64,000 nt of DNA from Caprimulgus europaeus (Eukaryota > Chordata > Aves > Caprimulgiformes > Caprimulgidae): the NCBI GenBank assembly GCA_907165065.1, contig OU015524.1, forward strand, positions 61,235,295-61,299,294, given 5' to 3'. Below the pieces are notes generated by a model. That model had not been told where the DNA came from. It did not search any database and worked only from the letters and a program-made list of their open reading frames with translations. Numbering within the stretch: the stretch's first letter is position 1; each line of letters starts with the position of its first letter. Positions 37,331-47,667 of this stretch are shown here, in pieces. The position numbers and the translations under genes are program-made.

Positions 37331-37780
37331 TGTGGGATAACAATGGAAAGTTGGCAAGGATTATAAACACACTCAAGTGACCTGCAGCTGGGGTGTAGCA
37401 GAGTACATATATCACACGGATTGCTGCTTACCCTTGTGTGCTGGACAAGTAGAGCATCTGTGTTTAGACAAGAGAGGCCTATGATAAACTCAGAGGCACC
37501 CTATCAGACATGTTTGAAATTCCTACACTGCAATGAGGAAGATCAAAGCACAGTGGTAAACTCTGCCCACCTGGACCCTTGATGAACAGGTGAAAACAGC
37601 AGGTTGGGTCACCCTCAAGCAAGGCCTGAGCTCCGCGGTGCCTGCGCCCCCGCCTGTGTGCCTCTGCCTGGGTGCTGCTCCGGGGATCCCCCCGTTGCCA
37701 AGGTAACAAAAAGAAATCTACTCTTTGCATTTCATCCGTGGTTTTGTGGCTGTTCCTATGTCCTGCCTGTGCGACTCACA
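37331..37780 (+). repeat. 5' LTR (450 bp)
   Basis: TG...CA boundaries. It matches the 3' LTR at both ends, but 37424-37589 has no counterpart there, so it is about 160 bp longer. Where the 3' LTR has AATAAA, this copy has a diverged aagaaa (near 37710-37717). In the last ~107 bases I count roughly a dozen differences from the 3' LTR by eye, so the insertion is old. Confidence 0.9.
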
Positions 37781-37783
37781 TTT

Positions 37784-37801
37784 TGGCGTAGTCGGCAGGA
37801 T
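37784..37801 (+). other. Primer-binding-site-like segment
   Basis: TGGCGTAGTCGGCAGGAT begins 4 nt after the 5' LTR. It starts with the TGG complementary to tRNA 3' CCA and has the 18-nt length of a retroviral PBS. I cannot assign the cognate tRNA with confidence. Confidence 0.7.
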
Positions 37802-37855
37802 CCAGGAACAGCCACGCCCTGGCTGGCAAAGAAGCTGGGGACTGGAGACGGTGAC

Positions 37856-38581
37856 ATGACAGTGACTCCCCGTATTCCGGGATGGCCAAGTACAGAGTGC
37901 TGGATCCCTGTGGCCACTTCCCTGGCTACGCTGGCTCCCCTGGAAGCATGGCCTGAAACAGATGATGGGGAGGTGGTTACGCCCAGGGCAATTGAAACGG
38001 CTACGTGTGGGCTGCTGTGGAAAGCGGCATCGGAGTCTTCTCGCAAGTTATCGGGGAGATTGGGAAGGTTATTTGGCTACCGCCTTAGAGCTCTGGGTCA
38101 TGAAGTTGTGGCGTTATGGAGCAACATGAGAGAACTGGAAAAGGAAGTCAGGGCTTTACAAGATGCAAAGGGGCAAGATGCACGAGAAGTGATTACTACT
38201 CAAGCTGAGCAGTGCCATGGGCTGCAGATTGCTGTAGAGCGTTTGGTAGCACGTACTGCTAACAAACAAAGGGACAGATATGGAAAAAGCAAAGTTTTGA
38301 TTTCCCAAGTTCGTGCTCTCATCACAAAGCCTTCATGGGATCCTGAGGAATGGGATGGAAATATCTGGAGTGAATCCTCAGACTCTGAGGTTGACTTTGA
38401 GTTAGATTTAGAAGGCAGGGAGGTGGTAGAGGCACGACCCCCCATACAGATGAAGGGGCAGCAGAAACAAGCGGAGGGGGGAGTGCAGGTCACGCGTACT
38501 TACACCCCAAAAGATTTAAGGGAATTTTTAAAGATCCATCAGCAAAGGAGTGGGGAGGGCATACTGGCATGGATTTTGTGA
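37856..38581 (+). pseudogene. gag-like N-terminal frame (241 codons open)
   Basis: First ATG after the PBS-like segment, open to TGA at 38579-38581. The content fits a Gag N-terminus: no signal peptide, and a coiled-coil-like stretch of charged heptads near residues 85-130 (MRELEKEVRALQDAKG). Acidic Ser/Asp/Glu residues and a Lys/Gln-rich segment follow. The frame then breaks, and related sequence resumes in other frames. It is surprisingly long for an element with diverged LTRs. Family assignment rests on position between the PBS and the capsid-like part. Confidence 0.6.
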
Positions 38582-39145
38582 GCTTGGAACAGTGGAGCTG
38601 CATCTATCCATTTATTAACGAGTGAAAAATATTTATTAAGCCCTGTGGCCAGTGATGATCAGATACAACAAGGATATGCTCAGTTGCAAAATATCAGATC
38701 ATGATGGGCAACCTGTTATCACACCTACGCTGTATCAGTGGTTGTGTGCAGCAGTTTAACAGTAAATACTGAACCTGTCCAATTAGCGTTGTCCCTCGGA
38801 AACTGGCGTACAACGGAGGAGGGTATTAATTCAGTACGGCAGATGGGGATGGCTCGTGCGTTAATTACGGGATCTGAGCCAGACAGGGTAGCAGCAATGA
38901 GAATTATCAAAATGCAGTTTTTGAGAGGAGCGCCTGCCCCACTAAAACCCTGGATTATACCAGCAGTCACAAATGCTACTGGTAATGTAGGTGCCCTAGC
39001 CAATACCTGGAGGGAAACTGGGGCTGTAATGTCAGGACTGTCTGTGCAAGTGGCGGATAAAGGAAAGCCAGCAAAACCAAAAGGAGTTACATCACCGGTG
39101 ACGAGGAAACAAATATGGAATGATCTTTTACAAGCTGCCCCATGA
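38582..39145 (+). pseudogene. gag capsid-like region, frame-broken
   Basis: Two pieces. A short frame from about 38585 ends at a TGA near 38704. A longer piece follows, open from 38738 to TGA at 39143-39145. The second contains a helical-type sequence with EEGINSVRQMGMARAL and W-rich motifs, as in retroviral capsids, but I cannot point to a certain major homology region. No CCHC zinc knuckle is visible before the protease region; 39180-39300 is proline-rich. Confidence 0.5.
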
Positions 39146-39424
39146 TCAGAAATAAATGGGATCAAAACATCAGAAATGTTTCACCGATGGCAAAAGTTAG
39201 CACCTATGCAGAAAAGCCGGCTGCCCCCGGCCCCGCCACCCACTCTGCGCCCACCCTCCGCCCCGCCTGTCCCCTCAAGGCAGGGCACTATCTGGCAAAT
39301 GCCAAAACAGCAGAAAGGAGGGGTTGACAGGTCTCCCAAAATTGCTGCCACTGTAGCCTCATCCCATGAGGCTACCGACACCCCTCTGTTCCTTTAACTA
39401 TAAAGTGGCAGTCAGGGGATTTTA

Positions 39425-39480
39425 CATGTGTTGGCTCTGGTGGATACTGGAGCTGAAGTTCCCGTGTGTCACAGTAATAT
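39425..39480 (+). pseudogene. Retroviral aspartic protease remnant (DTGA)
   Basis: LVDTGAEV around 39437-39460 is the catalytic flap-forming motif of retropepsins, with the catalytic Asp codon at 39443-39445. It lies between the gag and RT remnants as expected. Only the active-site segment is recognisable, and the flanking frames are disrupted. Confidence 0.7.
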
Positions 39481-39589
39481 TAATCATAAAGCAGCCACAT
39501 TACAGATCTGTGAATTGGGGGAAATCCAACCCTGCCCTCTTAACTTTGGGGGGAGGAGGAAATCGCTTAGACCATTCAGGCACTTCAAC

Positions 39590-40138
39590 AAGTGGGAATC
39601 GTTAAGGAAACCATAACTGCTTTTAATAATCCTATTTGGCCTGTTCAAAAACCAGATGGCACTTGGAGAATGTCTGTAGATTACAGAGAATTGATACAGT
39701 CACCCCGCCCACCTGCAGTTACCAGACACAGTTACTCTTATGGAAAAAAATTAGCAAAAATTTACAAACCCGTAAGGTGGTGGTACATCCTGCTAATGCT
39801 TTCTTTTCGATAGCCATTCCTTCAGAAAGCCAAAACCAGTTTGGCTTTCCCTGTCACAAAAGCAATATGCTTTCCAAGTATTGCCTCATGGATACAAACA
39901 CAGGCCCTCCAGTTGCCACCAAATAATAGCAGCTGCTGTAGCACTCTGGCTGGGTACCATTACTGTTTACCATTATATTGATGATCTATTGGTTATGGCA
40001 GAGTCACAACAAGAAATTGGAGTTGCTGATGAATCACTGAAAGCACATTTACAGGACCGAGGCTGGGCAATTAATCCAAAGAAAATACAGGGCCCTAGTA
40101 CTACTGTACAACTTTGGAGAATATTTTGGAATGGATAG
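39590..40138 (+). pseudogene. Reverse transcriptase remnant (YIDD), frameshifted
   Basis: The N-terminal fingers segment with WPVQKPDGTWRM and DYREL occurs at about 39630-39700. The palm active site YIDD is at 39974-39985, with the downstream conserved GWAINPKK near 40060-40082. The two lie in different frames, separated by at least one frameshift and a degraded middle, and the palm frame ends in TAG at 40136-40138. Not functional as it stands. Confidence 0.85.
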
Positions 40139-40439
40139 ATTAGAGAAATACCAAATAAGGCTCAGCAAACAGTTGAGTGATTTCCTCTACCAGCCTCAGT
40201 AACAAAGCTACAGACCTCCATGGGACTTTCAGGGCATTGGAGAACTTTGATCCCACATCTGGTGGTATTAATGCGCCCTCTGCAGACATTAAGTAGAAGA
40301 AGGTTGTTTGGCAATGGACCAAGAAACAAGAAGCCTTTGAAGCCTGCGAAAATGCTTTGATTGAGTATGCACAATTATACACTCCTAGGCGAGGATATCC
40401 TTTTGAATTAGAGTAACAATTCTAAATGATATAGTCTCA

Positions 40440-40676
40440 TGGGGATTGTGGCAGATGACTGGGCCAAAAAATCAGAAAGAACCTGCAGAATTTTGGTCCA
40501 AGGCATTACAATGCTCAGCTGTCCATTATGCCCTGATAGAAAAACAAATTTTAGCTATAGTTTGGGCACTACAGGAAACTGATAGAATCACAGGCCAAGA
40601 TAGCATGTCTGTACACACACCCATACCTACTCATGGGTGGCTTACTGATGATCTGTTACAGCCCTTGCAGGGGTAG
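40440..40676 (+). pseudogene. RNase H-like remnant
   Basis: An open frame to TAG at 40674-40676 with ALIEKQILAIVWALQETDR followed by a short PIPTHGW motif. This is the pattern at the RT connection/RNase H boundary of ERV-L/spuma-type pol genes. The rest of RNase H and the integrase are not recognisable downstream. Confidence 0.6.
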
Positions 40677-40763
40677 CTCAGGCAGCCACACACTGGAAAT
40701 GGAAACATTATTTACAGCAACAATTTCTACCAGGAAAACCACTTGTAACCACTCCACACACCA

Positions 40764-40857
40764 CTCTTCAGAGCTGGCCTCAAGCCACTCATTGCCCAGC
40801 CTGTACTTGTGCTTGGGGCTGCCCCGACCCAGATGCAGGACCTTGCATTTGGCCTCT
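40764..40857 (-). mobile_element. CR1 LINE ORF2 fragment inside the retrovirus
   Basis: Read on the - strand, this piece encodes EAKCKVLHLGRGSPKHKYRLG, matching the well-known C-terminal region of CR1 ORF2. It covers under 100 nt with no CR1 3' tail, so it is an internal fragment rather than an ordinary 5'-truncated insertion. It sits where the pol coding sequence breaks off. Confidence 0.75.
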
Positions 40858-41115
40858 TGGATTTGGTCAGCCTCTACTGTAACCAACTCATCTGCCTTTT
40901 GTATCGAGGGAGGATTAGCAGCTGCAGATCTTTTGACAACGTGTTCCATTGGCGTGCCAACCCCAATAGCTGTATTACAGGACTATACTATGCTAAGTGC
41001 TTTTGATATTAACATTCCTCACTGTTACTTTTTCCGAGTAGGTAATGGCTGTACACCAAGGAACACTGCGAAATCGATTGTTGGGGGATATCTCCTTCTT
41101 TGACACTATAAACTC

Positions 41116-41433
41116 TGCTCTGGTTTTGAAGGCGTGTGTTGCTTCAACAGAACTGATCAATCAGCCACTGTAGAGGACTGCATTCGACATCTCCAGGACT
41201 TAATGCATGAAATGAAACCACCCACCTGTGGTGCCTGGCTGGCTGAGTGGCTGAATTCCCTGACAGGATGGGCAGGGCACCTGGTTCAAAGCACTATTGT
41301 AGAGATATGTTTATTCTTTTTTTTCTATATATGTTTATTATGTGCCTCTGTAAATTATCCTGCCCTACAACCCACAAACCCAAATGGACACCTCCAGCTT
41401 TGCCAAGCTCTGTGGAAGTGGTCCCTTGAGTGA
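41116..41433 (+). pseudogene. Env transmembrane-subunit remnant (CX6CC)
   Basis: The frame starting at the Cys codon 41116 shows a CX6CC motif (C at 41116, CC at 41137-41142), the disulfide motif of gamma-type retroviral TM subunits. A possible N-glycosylation site (NRT), a helical segment, Trp-rich membrane-proximal residues and a hydrophobic span at about 41299-41350 follow. It ends in TGA at 41431-41433, inside the purine tract. The surface subunit and fusion peptide are not recognisable. The region upstream is frame-broken. Confidence 0.65.
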
Positions 41434-41443
41434 GGGGGTGGAA
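41428..41443 (+). other. Polypurine tract
   Basis: gagtgagggggtggaa directly abuts the 3' LTR, as expected for plus-strand priming; one T interrupts it. Confidence 0.8.
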
Positions 41444-41735
41444 TGTGGGATAATAACGGAAGATTGGCGAGGAGGAATAGACACGCTCTGGTGTGACCTG
41501 CAGCTGGAGCGTAGAAAAATACATATATCATACTGATTGTATGGTGAAAACAGCAGGTTCAGTGATCCTCTGGCATGGACTGAGCTCCATGGTGCCTGCA
41601 TCTCTGGCTGGGTGCCTTTGCCCAGGTGCTGCTTTGGGGATTCCCCGGTTGGCAAGGTAACAAAAATAAATGTACTCTTTGCATTTCCTCCATGGTTTTG
41701 TGGTTGATCCTGTATCCTGCCTGTGCTGACTCACA
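41444..41735 (+). repeat. 3' LTR (292 bp)
   Basis: TG...CA boundaries. It is collinear with the 5' LTR except that it lacks the segment matching 37424-37589. It retains AATAAA near 41664, about 40 nt before the TGCCTGTG segment. Flanked on the right by caaccaag. Confidence 0.9.
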
Positions 41736-43044
41736 CAACCAAGTAGGGAAAATGTGGGATTAGAGAAAGTAATGTGTAATCAGATGTGATAGAATCTACA
41801 TAAACTGTGGCCTTTGTAAGAAAAAAAAAAAAGAAAAAACGCAGGGGTTTTGCATAAGAATCACCCCAGTGAATGCCTATGGTAAGAGGGTAATGACTTT
41901 TGCTGTATTACAGGCTAATTCAGCACTGCCTGGCTCTAGGCAGTGCATGAGTTAGTTGGTAAAAATGAAAAATCAGTATCCTAATGCAGGAAAGTAAGTA
42001 CTAGTTTACTAACTTTATTATTCTGGAGATTCCCTTTGGATTATAGGGGCACAAACCATTTGCCAGCACTCAGCACCACACAAATTAATCCATACCTGAC
42101 AGACACACTCATTTCTGCTCTTTCTTCAGCAAAGATATCCAGTTCCAACAGATTAATTCCATCATCCTGGTGTTTGAGTGGCATTAATGGGAGACTGCAA
42201 AGGTGGACTCAGAGCAGATATGCACCAGGCTCACTGGGGCACCATCTATATTTTAATCCCTTCAGAAGATCAAGTAAGTAAAACCAGCTCAATGGCACAC
42301 AGGAACTCCAGCAGACCAGCTAGGGAGCATGCAGTTCAAGAAAGCATCTATCTTGGTGGCTTGTTCAAAGGCTGCATTAGCTCCTTTAATTCTGTAGAGA
42401 GGGCAGTAATACTGCAAATAAATCTAACATACCTTCATTGTTCTGCCATAGTTCTGTGATCAACATAGTATGAATGATTGTTCTTTCTGTACCTTCACAT
42501 CTTGTTGGATTCTCAGCTGCATTGCACAGTGCAGGCTGCAGTAACGTGCTCACCATATTTATAGAGTCTTTCTCCTACGTGGATTTTCCTAGTGTCTTAC
42601 AAGAGATGAATATTACAGTCTTTCCCTTAGTGAGGTCACTATTATGGTAACTTTCCTTCAACTTGAGTTTCCATGAAACTGAAAGAAAGTTTATATTTTT
42701 GAAATTATCTAATTTCATACAGACTTCACAAAGAGCCCATAACAGGGTGGAAAAGCCAATAGGAGAAGAAAAGATTCTTGAGATCCCATGCAACATAATC
42801 ATATTACATTAGAGTAGTTTCCCGTGGAAACCTTGCTATCCAGCACACCCTTTCTCCTCAGCTGCATAGTAGGCTCCTAGCACTGTGGCCAAAGGCAGCA
42901 TATCTGAAGGATCACCACTGGTCCTGAATGTTGTTTTGTAGCAAGCCTGTTCGGAATGGGGGCAGCTCCCTGTGGGCCAAGCACTTAGAGTATTCTTGTC
43001 CCTACAAGGTGTTTATTTGTCTCAGTTGTTTTCTCTTCTCTGAG

Positions 43045-43135
43045 GACCATAAAGAGTTAAATTTACTCACAGATGGACACAAGAAAAGACCACAGCTGCC
43101 CGTGGGATTGGAAAGGCTAGGCCAGGTGGTAGCAG
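43045..43135 (+). other. Exon-like segment (uncertain)
   Basis: A 91-nt segment behind a pyrimidine-rich acceptor (ttgttttctcttctctgag) and before a perfect donor GCAG|gtaagt. It is open in frame 1, with residues such as DHKELNLLTDGHKKRPQLP. I do not recognise it, and there are no linked exons of matching phase that I could confirm. Confidence 0.25.
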
Positions 43136-44289
43136 GTAAGTAATTCTCAAGGAAGTCAAGAGCAGCACTAGCACCTAATTGAAACTAGACAGACTAGCCA
43201 AGACAATTAAATTTTGGCTGCATAATGATTGCTTAAGGGTTGCTTTAAATCCTGGGAACTCCTTGATTGCTCTGCAAAAAACAGGCCACAGGTGAAATTT
43301 AAGAGCTGAAGTTAGTTTTTATATGAGCTTTGAAAAGCTCAATGAAGGTAGCAGTTGCATCTGAAGACATCTGTGATGATGGACCAGAGCTGAACCTTGC
43401 TTTCCCATGGCTTGTCAGGCACTGTTTGTTACAGGTATTTTGGTAACTGCAGAGTGCTTAGCTACATTACAATATTTGCTGTGGTTTTATTGACTGTGAC
43501 CCAGAACAGAAGTCATTCCTTCTGTTGGAAGGGTTGTTGCCTTCATAATACTGTGTCAGGGAAAATTTGTTGTTCAGGTAGTTATATCAAAGCTGAAGAA
43601 AGACCTCGTATAGTATGTAAAATAGCCATAGAAATCCTCTTAAAATGATTATAATCAAGTAGGTTGAGGTCAAGTGTTCAGGTTGCTTTACATACTATAG
43701 GAATTGTCCTACCAACATTTGCTCTTCAGTACAACCTGTATTTAATCTGAAGTTATAGTACAAGCAGTGGAACCAGAGGATAAAATACTTGAAGGCATTC
43801 AAGAGGAAGAAATTAGAAAGCTAATTAGAGGGAGCTACATGTTAAACACTTCCTCTGGTGAATAGGTTGTGGTCTTTAAAGAAAAGCCTTTTCTTTCAGT
43901 TCTTGTCCTTAAGGTGACTCCTGAAAGGACCACTACTATCTATTAGCTTCTGTGCCGTTGATTCAACCAACAGCTAGATTAAGGGTGCCCTGACTGTCAG
44001 ATGTGCAGAGGCTGCAGATTACAACTATCCTTGCTAATCACAAGACTCTGCAAGACAAGATTCCCTGCCCTCTCCAAAGCCAGACCTGCGAATCTGCCTC
44101 TGGATTGCTGCGGTTTTGTGTTCAATGAATTAAGGGGGTGAAAATCAGTGCTAGGTGGTCTCTGTGACTGTGCAGCAAATGGCACGACTCAGCAGGTACT
44201 TGGTGACCCAGGAAACTTTTGGGGTGTCCAAGCTCTCCCCTCAGTGATGGGGAAGGCACTCTGGGTCCTCCTACATATATGTTACTCAC

Positions 44290-44377
44290 CTTTTGCTGCC
44301 CGTAGGGCCTTGTACCTCCTCCTCATGCTGTCACCTTGTTCAGGTACCTGATTGTCATGGACACTCCTGAGGAAGAC
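44290..44377 (-). other. Exon-like segment (uncertain)
   Basis: An 88-nt segment on the - strand with acceptor tract ctcccgtcccctaccctcag and perfect donor AAAAG|gtgagt. Only one frame is open (VFLRSVHDNQVPEQGDSMRR and onward, basic at its end). It lies just downstream, in - orientation, of the CpG island at 44.5-45.2 kb, so it could be exon 2 of a transcript starting there. Product not recognised. Confidence 0.3.
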
Positions 44378-44519
44378 CTGAGGGTAGGGGACGGGAGCAA
44401 ACACCAATGGGGCCCAGAGGCTGTCTGTCCCCTCAGCATGGGAAATGCAGACAAAAATTAGTAAGTGATAGTCTACTCGGAGCAAAGCATCTGGTATTAA
44501 ATATTGACAACTATGCTGA

Positions 44520-45215
44520 TTCACCAGGCGCTTCCCTCACGGTTCGGTATAGCGCTATCCAGCTGCCACTGGGGCTTGTGGACAAAGCTGCTGCTCGGTC
44601 CGGCACTCCCGCACGGTGCCCTTGGAGCTGCTGGGCGCCTTGGGCAGTGCGTTCTCACTCCCAGGAACCTGAAGCACGCAGGAAAACATCTGCTGGTGGG
44701 CAGCCACGTTTCGGTGGCGGGGGGTGGGAGCCCCTGTCCCATTAGAGGCAGCTGATGACAGACCAGCCCGAGGTGCCAGTCCTCCCTTAGCCGCCGGCGG
44801 TTGGTTTGCTGCTCTAAGCACACCTGAGAAGAAAGGGACCTTCGCTGCAACAGTCACAAACCGGGAGTGAGACTATCGGGGGCTGAGAAAGTGGATTAAG
44901 AGGCTTAATTGTGGGAGGAAGCGGGATGGTGTCTGTGAGAGACGTGAAAACACCTCCCTCCATCTTGAACGCCCCCCCGCACCCATCTGCCATCGCTCCC
45001 GCCTGGCAGTGCGGGCTGGCTCGCCATTGGCTGTTGCTGGGATGGGGCGGAGCCAGGCGCTCTGGGTCCCCTGCAGCCCCTCCGCGCTACCGTGAGCGGC
45101 GGCGGCGGTCGATCCTTCTCGCTCTGCCCCGGTGCGCGGCTGCTCTCCAGTTGAACCCCCCCCCGCTCGTCGGCTCTAACGCGTGTTTAGACCTCGAGCG
45201 CTGTGTGTGCCCTCA
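44520..45215. promoter_or_regulatory. CpG island, probable promoter of unknown gene
   Basis: CpG is frequent here and rare in the flanks. The core near 45020-45140 has an ATTGG (inverted CCAAT box, 45026-45030), a GC box ggggcgg (45044-45050), (CGG)n-like sequence and no TATA box. Orientation is unclear: the CCAAT reads forward on the - strand. Open frames in the island (131 codons on +, about 100-110 on -) are probably by-products of high GC. NHSL1 and SMIM28 start elsewhere, so the island has no owner in the window. Confidence 0.65.
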
Positions 45216-47647
45216 AGTGGGCTCAGTGACATGTCAGGGGGGCTGTGACCTACAGACAACTGCTATGTTTTTGTCAAAATTTGTGGCTCAAACCCAGTTG
45301 GAGTAGTTTGTATTGTTAGGTCCTATGTCAGTAATTTATGGAAATTACCAAAATAAGGCATAAAACTTTTATTTAAAGGGCTGGTACAGCGCTAGGGACA
45401 TGAGAGTGGGCAAACGGGAGCTACTGTGAAATCCCAGAGGCTCAGCAACGACGGAACCCACCCTCCGTCTCCGTCAGAGTCGCTTTGAGGTCTTCTCTGA
45501 TTTCCCCAAAGGAGCTGAGCCTTCCAGAAAGCGGGAATTTCACCTCAGTGTCTGCAGTGCTGGATGTGGCAGCCTGGCAGGGCTCTCCTCTCCCGGGAAC
45601 CGGGAGGTGCTCACAGCATGGCTTGGGCCTGGGAAACAGATGCTCATTATAATGAAAAAGTGGTTTTGGCTCTTAAAAAATTAGTAGAATCACTCTAAAT
45701 ACAAGCCATTCTGGAAATAGTCTTTAAGAAAGCTTGAAAATTCTATTTATTGGAAACCAATGCAATTGGTGTAAATGGTTTGTAACAGTCCCAGGTAAAA
45801 CTGAAAATCTGGTAATAAATAAAACCAGACAAACCAGCATAATAAATATGTGTTAGAGCTGTGTGGTTAGGTGGTTGGAGGGAGTCCCAATAGCTGACAA
45901 AACATTTGTATTGTTTCACAAGCCTAAAAGGAGATGATAAGTTTTGGAGGTGGTATTAGCTAAAGAAAGAGAGCTGTTTATGTGGAGCTTGTGGATATAG
46001 TATTCAGGCATACTTCATGCTTATAGTATAGCTTACTTGTTATTGCTAATATCTATTATATTTAAAATAAGGTATGCGTAAGCTAGATAAAGAATAATAG
46101 ATTACAAAATAAGCCTTCTGATTTACAGGCTGACCTGCAAAGGATAAAATGCAATATCCAACAGCAGCTCTTTCCTTGTGCTCTACTTTATATCAGGTCA
46201 TGTAAAAAGTAAAATTTACTCAGTGTCTGGTTTATGGAGTCTGCCATAACCACTGGTACACAGTTCTACATGTTAACTTGCTGCTTTTGTAATAAAAATA
46301 AGTTTTGAGGGTCTAAAACTTTTATTTTTTATTTTGTTTCCAATGGCGATCTTATGATACGACAGGCTGAGACCCCTTGGCTTGTTCTTCTTATGGGTGG
46401 GAGTGGCAGGACTGGGGCTGCTGAAGGGGAGCAGAGAAGCACGGGAGATGTGCAGGACCTCATGGTGGAGTGTGACAGGCCTATTGGTGTCAACGCCTAA
46501 GGACTGTCCCACCAGTCCTGGGTCAGGGACACCATGCTAGTCACTTGTGGAGCACTGTGCTCCTTCTCCAGCTGATGATTTCCAGTAATGCTTCAGAAAA
46601 GAGATGTGCTATGGAGGTCTCAGAAGTGTACTTTGATTCATTCTTCTCCACACCAATGTTCTCTGTTTGCTTTGAGGAGAAAAACACTGTAAGGATTGTG
46701 GTAATGGATCTGCATCTTTTCTTTTTCCTTCCATTGCATACAACAGCAGCATTTTCTTGTTTCTGATGACCACAATGTTTTGTTGATACGTGGATTACAC
46801 TAGAAAACAGTTATAGAAATGTTTAGGCTCTGCATCATTAACAGAGGAAAACTGTACTTGCCAGTAAAGGGGGTGAGTATTAAGATGGAGTTTATAAGCA
46901 AGCTAATTCTTTTTGGGTTGATTTTTTGTGTCCAAAATGTAGCTGTACAGTCTTTTTGAGGAAACTTGAGGCCGTACTAACATTTCAAAGTTGTCAACTG
47001 CATTTTTTTCAAAACTGGAAGAAGAAGATAAAGGATAAATGCCACAGAACTGAAACACGTACTGGGTTTTTAGTGGCTGTGCTTCAGTAATCTGGCATGT
47101 TGTTGGCTACACAGGATATGAAATGGAGTTATAGAAATATTCTTGAATTTGTCTGTTTAACCTGTAGTGGAAACTGGCTTCATGCAGAACACTTTATAAT
47201 GAAAAACATTATAGGTATTTTATTATATAGTATATCATATATATCAATATGATATATTATGATTATGGGTCGAACTTAGTTGTGATCTCTATGGCTGTGG
47301 GTCAGTATATAGAGTTAGTTTCCTTTTCTGTGATGGTTTTTATGTAACTGGCATAGAAGTTAATTAAACTAAAGGAGAGAGAAGTGAAGACTGAGGAATA
47401 AGGGAGGGGAAAGCAAGTTTATAAGAGATGTGTTTCTGGGTGGGTATGTTCTATCTTACTGTGTTTTCATCATGGTTTTTGTTCTTTTGTGTATTCCTTT
47501 TCCTTTAGGGTGCTTGATTGGGTAGGGTAGGAAGAGTATGGCTCTGCTTCCTGTGCTCTGTTTGTGGAAGTCTGCTAAAGGAATTAAGTTCATTTGCACT
47601 CAAAGAACTAAAAAACATGCATTCAGTTCTCTTAGTTTGAACCTGGG

Positions 47648-47667
47648 AAAAAAAAAAAAAAAAAAAA
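47648..47667 (+). repeat. Poly(A) tract, 20 A
   Basis: A run followed by gccaaaccaaaacccc. The same arrangement (A run, then CCAAA units) is seen at 8085, but no mobile element is recognisable upstream. Confidence 0.85.

Larger units (their letters stand above)
37331..41735 (+). mobile_element. Endogenous retrovirus, defective, two LTRs (class III/ERV-L-like pol)
   Basis: A 4.4 kb provirus on the + strand. Both LTRs start TGTGGGATAA and end GACTCACA. A primer-binding-like segment follows the 5' LTR and a purine tract precedes the 3' LTR. Inside, in order, are a gag-like open frame, a capsid-like frame, a DTGA protease site, an RT palm with YIDD, an RNase H-like region and an Env TM remnant with CX6CC. 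Multiple frameshifts and stops separate the parts. No integrase zinc finger or DDE core is visible, and the 3.66 kb interior is short for a provirus, so it cannot be autonomous. The RNase H region most resembles ERV-L/spuma-type elements (inference from memory). No clear target duplication: flanks are gccaa and caacc. Confidence 0.9.
41736..44519. other. Intergenic region
   Basis: No recognised gene. Two exon-like segments are listed separately (43045-43135 + and 44290-44377 -). An A12 tract lies near 41821. Otherwise unique-looking DNA. Confidence 0.65.

Noticed and set aside
39181..39381. Frames at 39142-39397 on both strands
   Set aside because: Proline/glycine-rich shadows of the retroviral gag-protease linker; no independent gene.
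37326..41740. Target-site duplication flanking the retrovirus
   Set aside because: The 5-6 nt on each side (gccaa and caacc) do not match cleanly, so no duplication is claimed.
44521..44857. Overlapping - strand frames of 100-109 codons in the CpG island
   Set aside because: Two frames open over the same DNA in one GC-rich block, neither with a motif; the nearby exon-like segment is the better candidate.
44911..45306. 131-codon open frame in the CpG island, + strand
   Set aside because: High GC removes stop codons by chance; contains runs such as RERRRRS from CGG repeats and no recognised domain.
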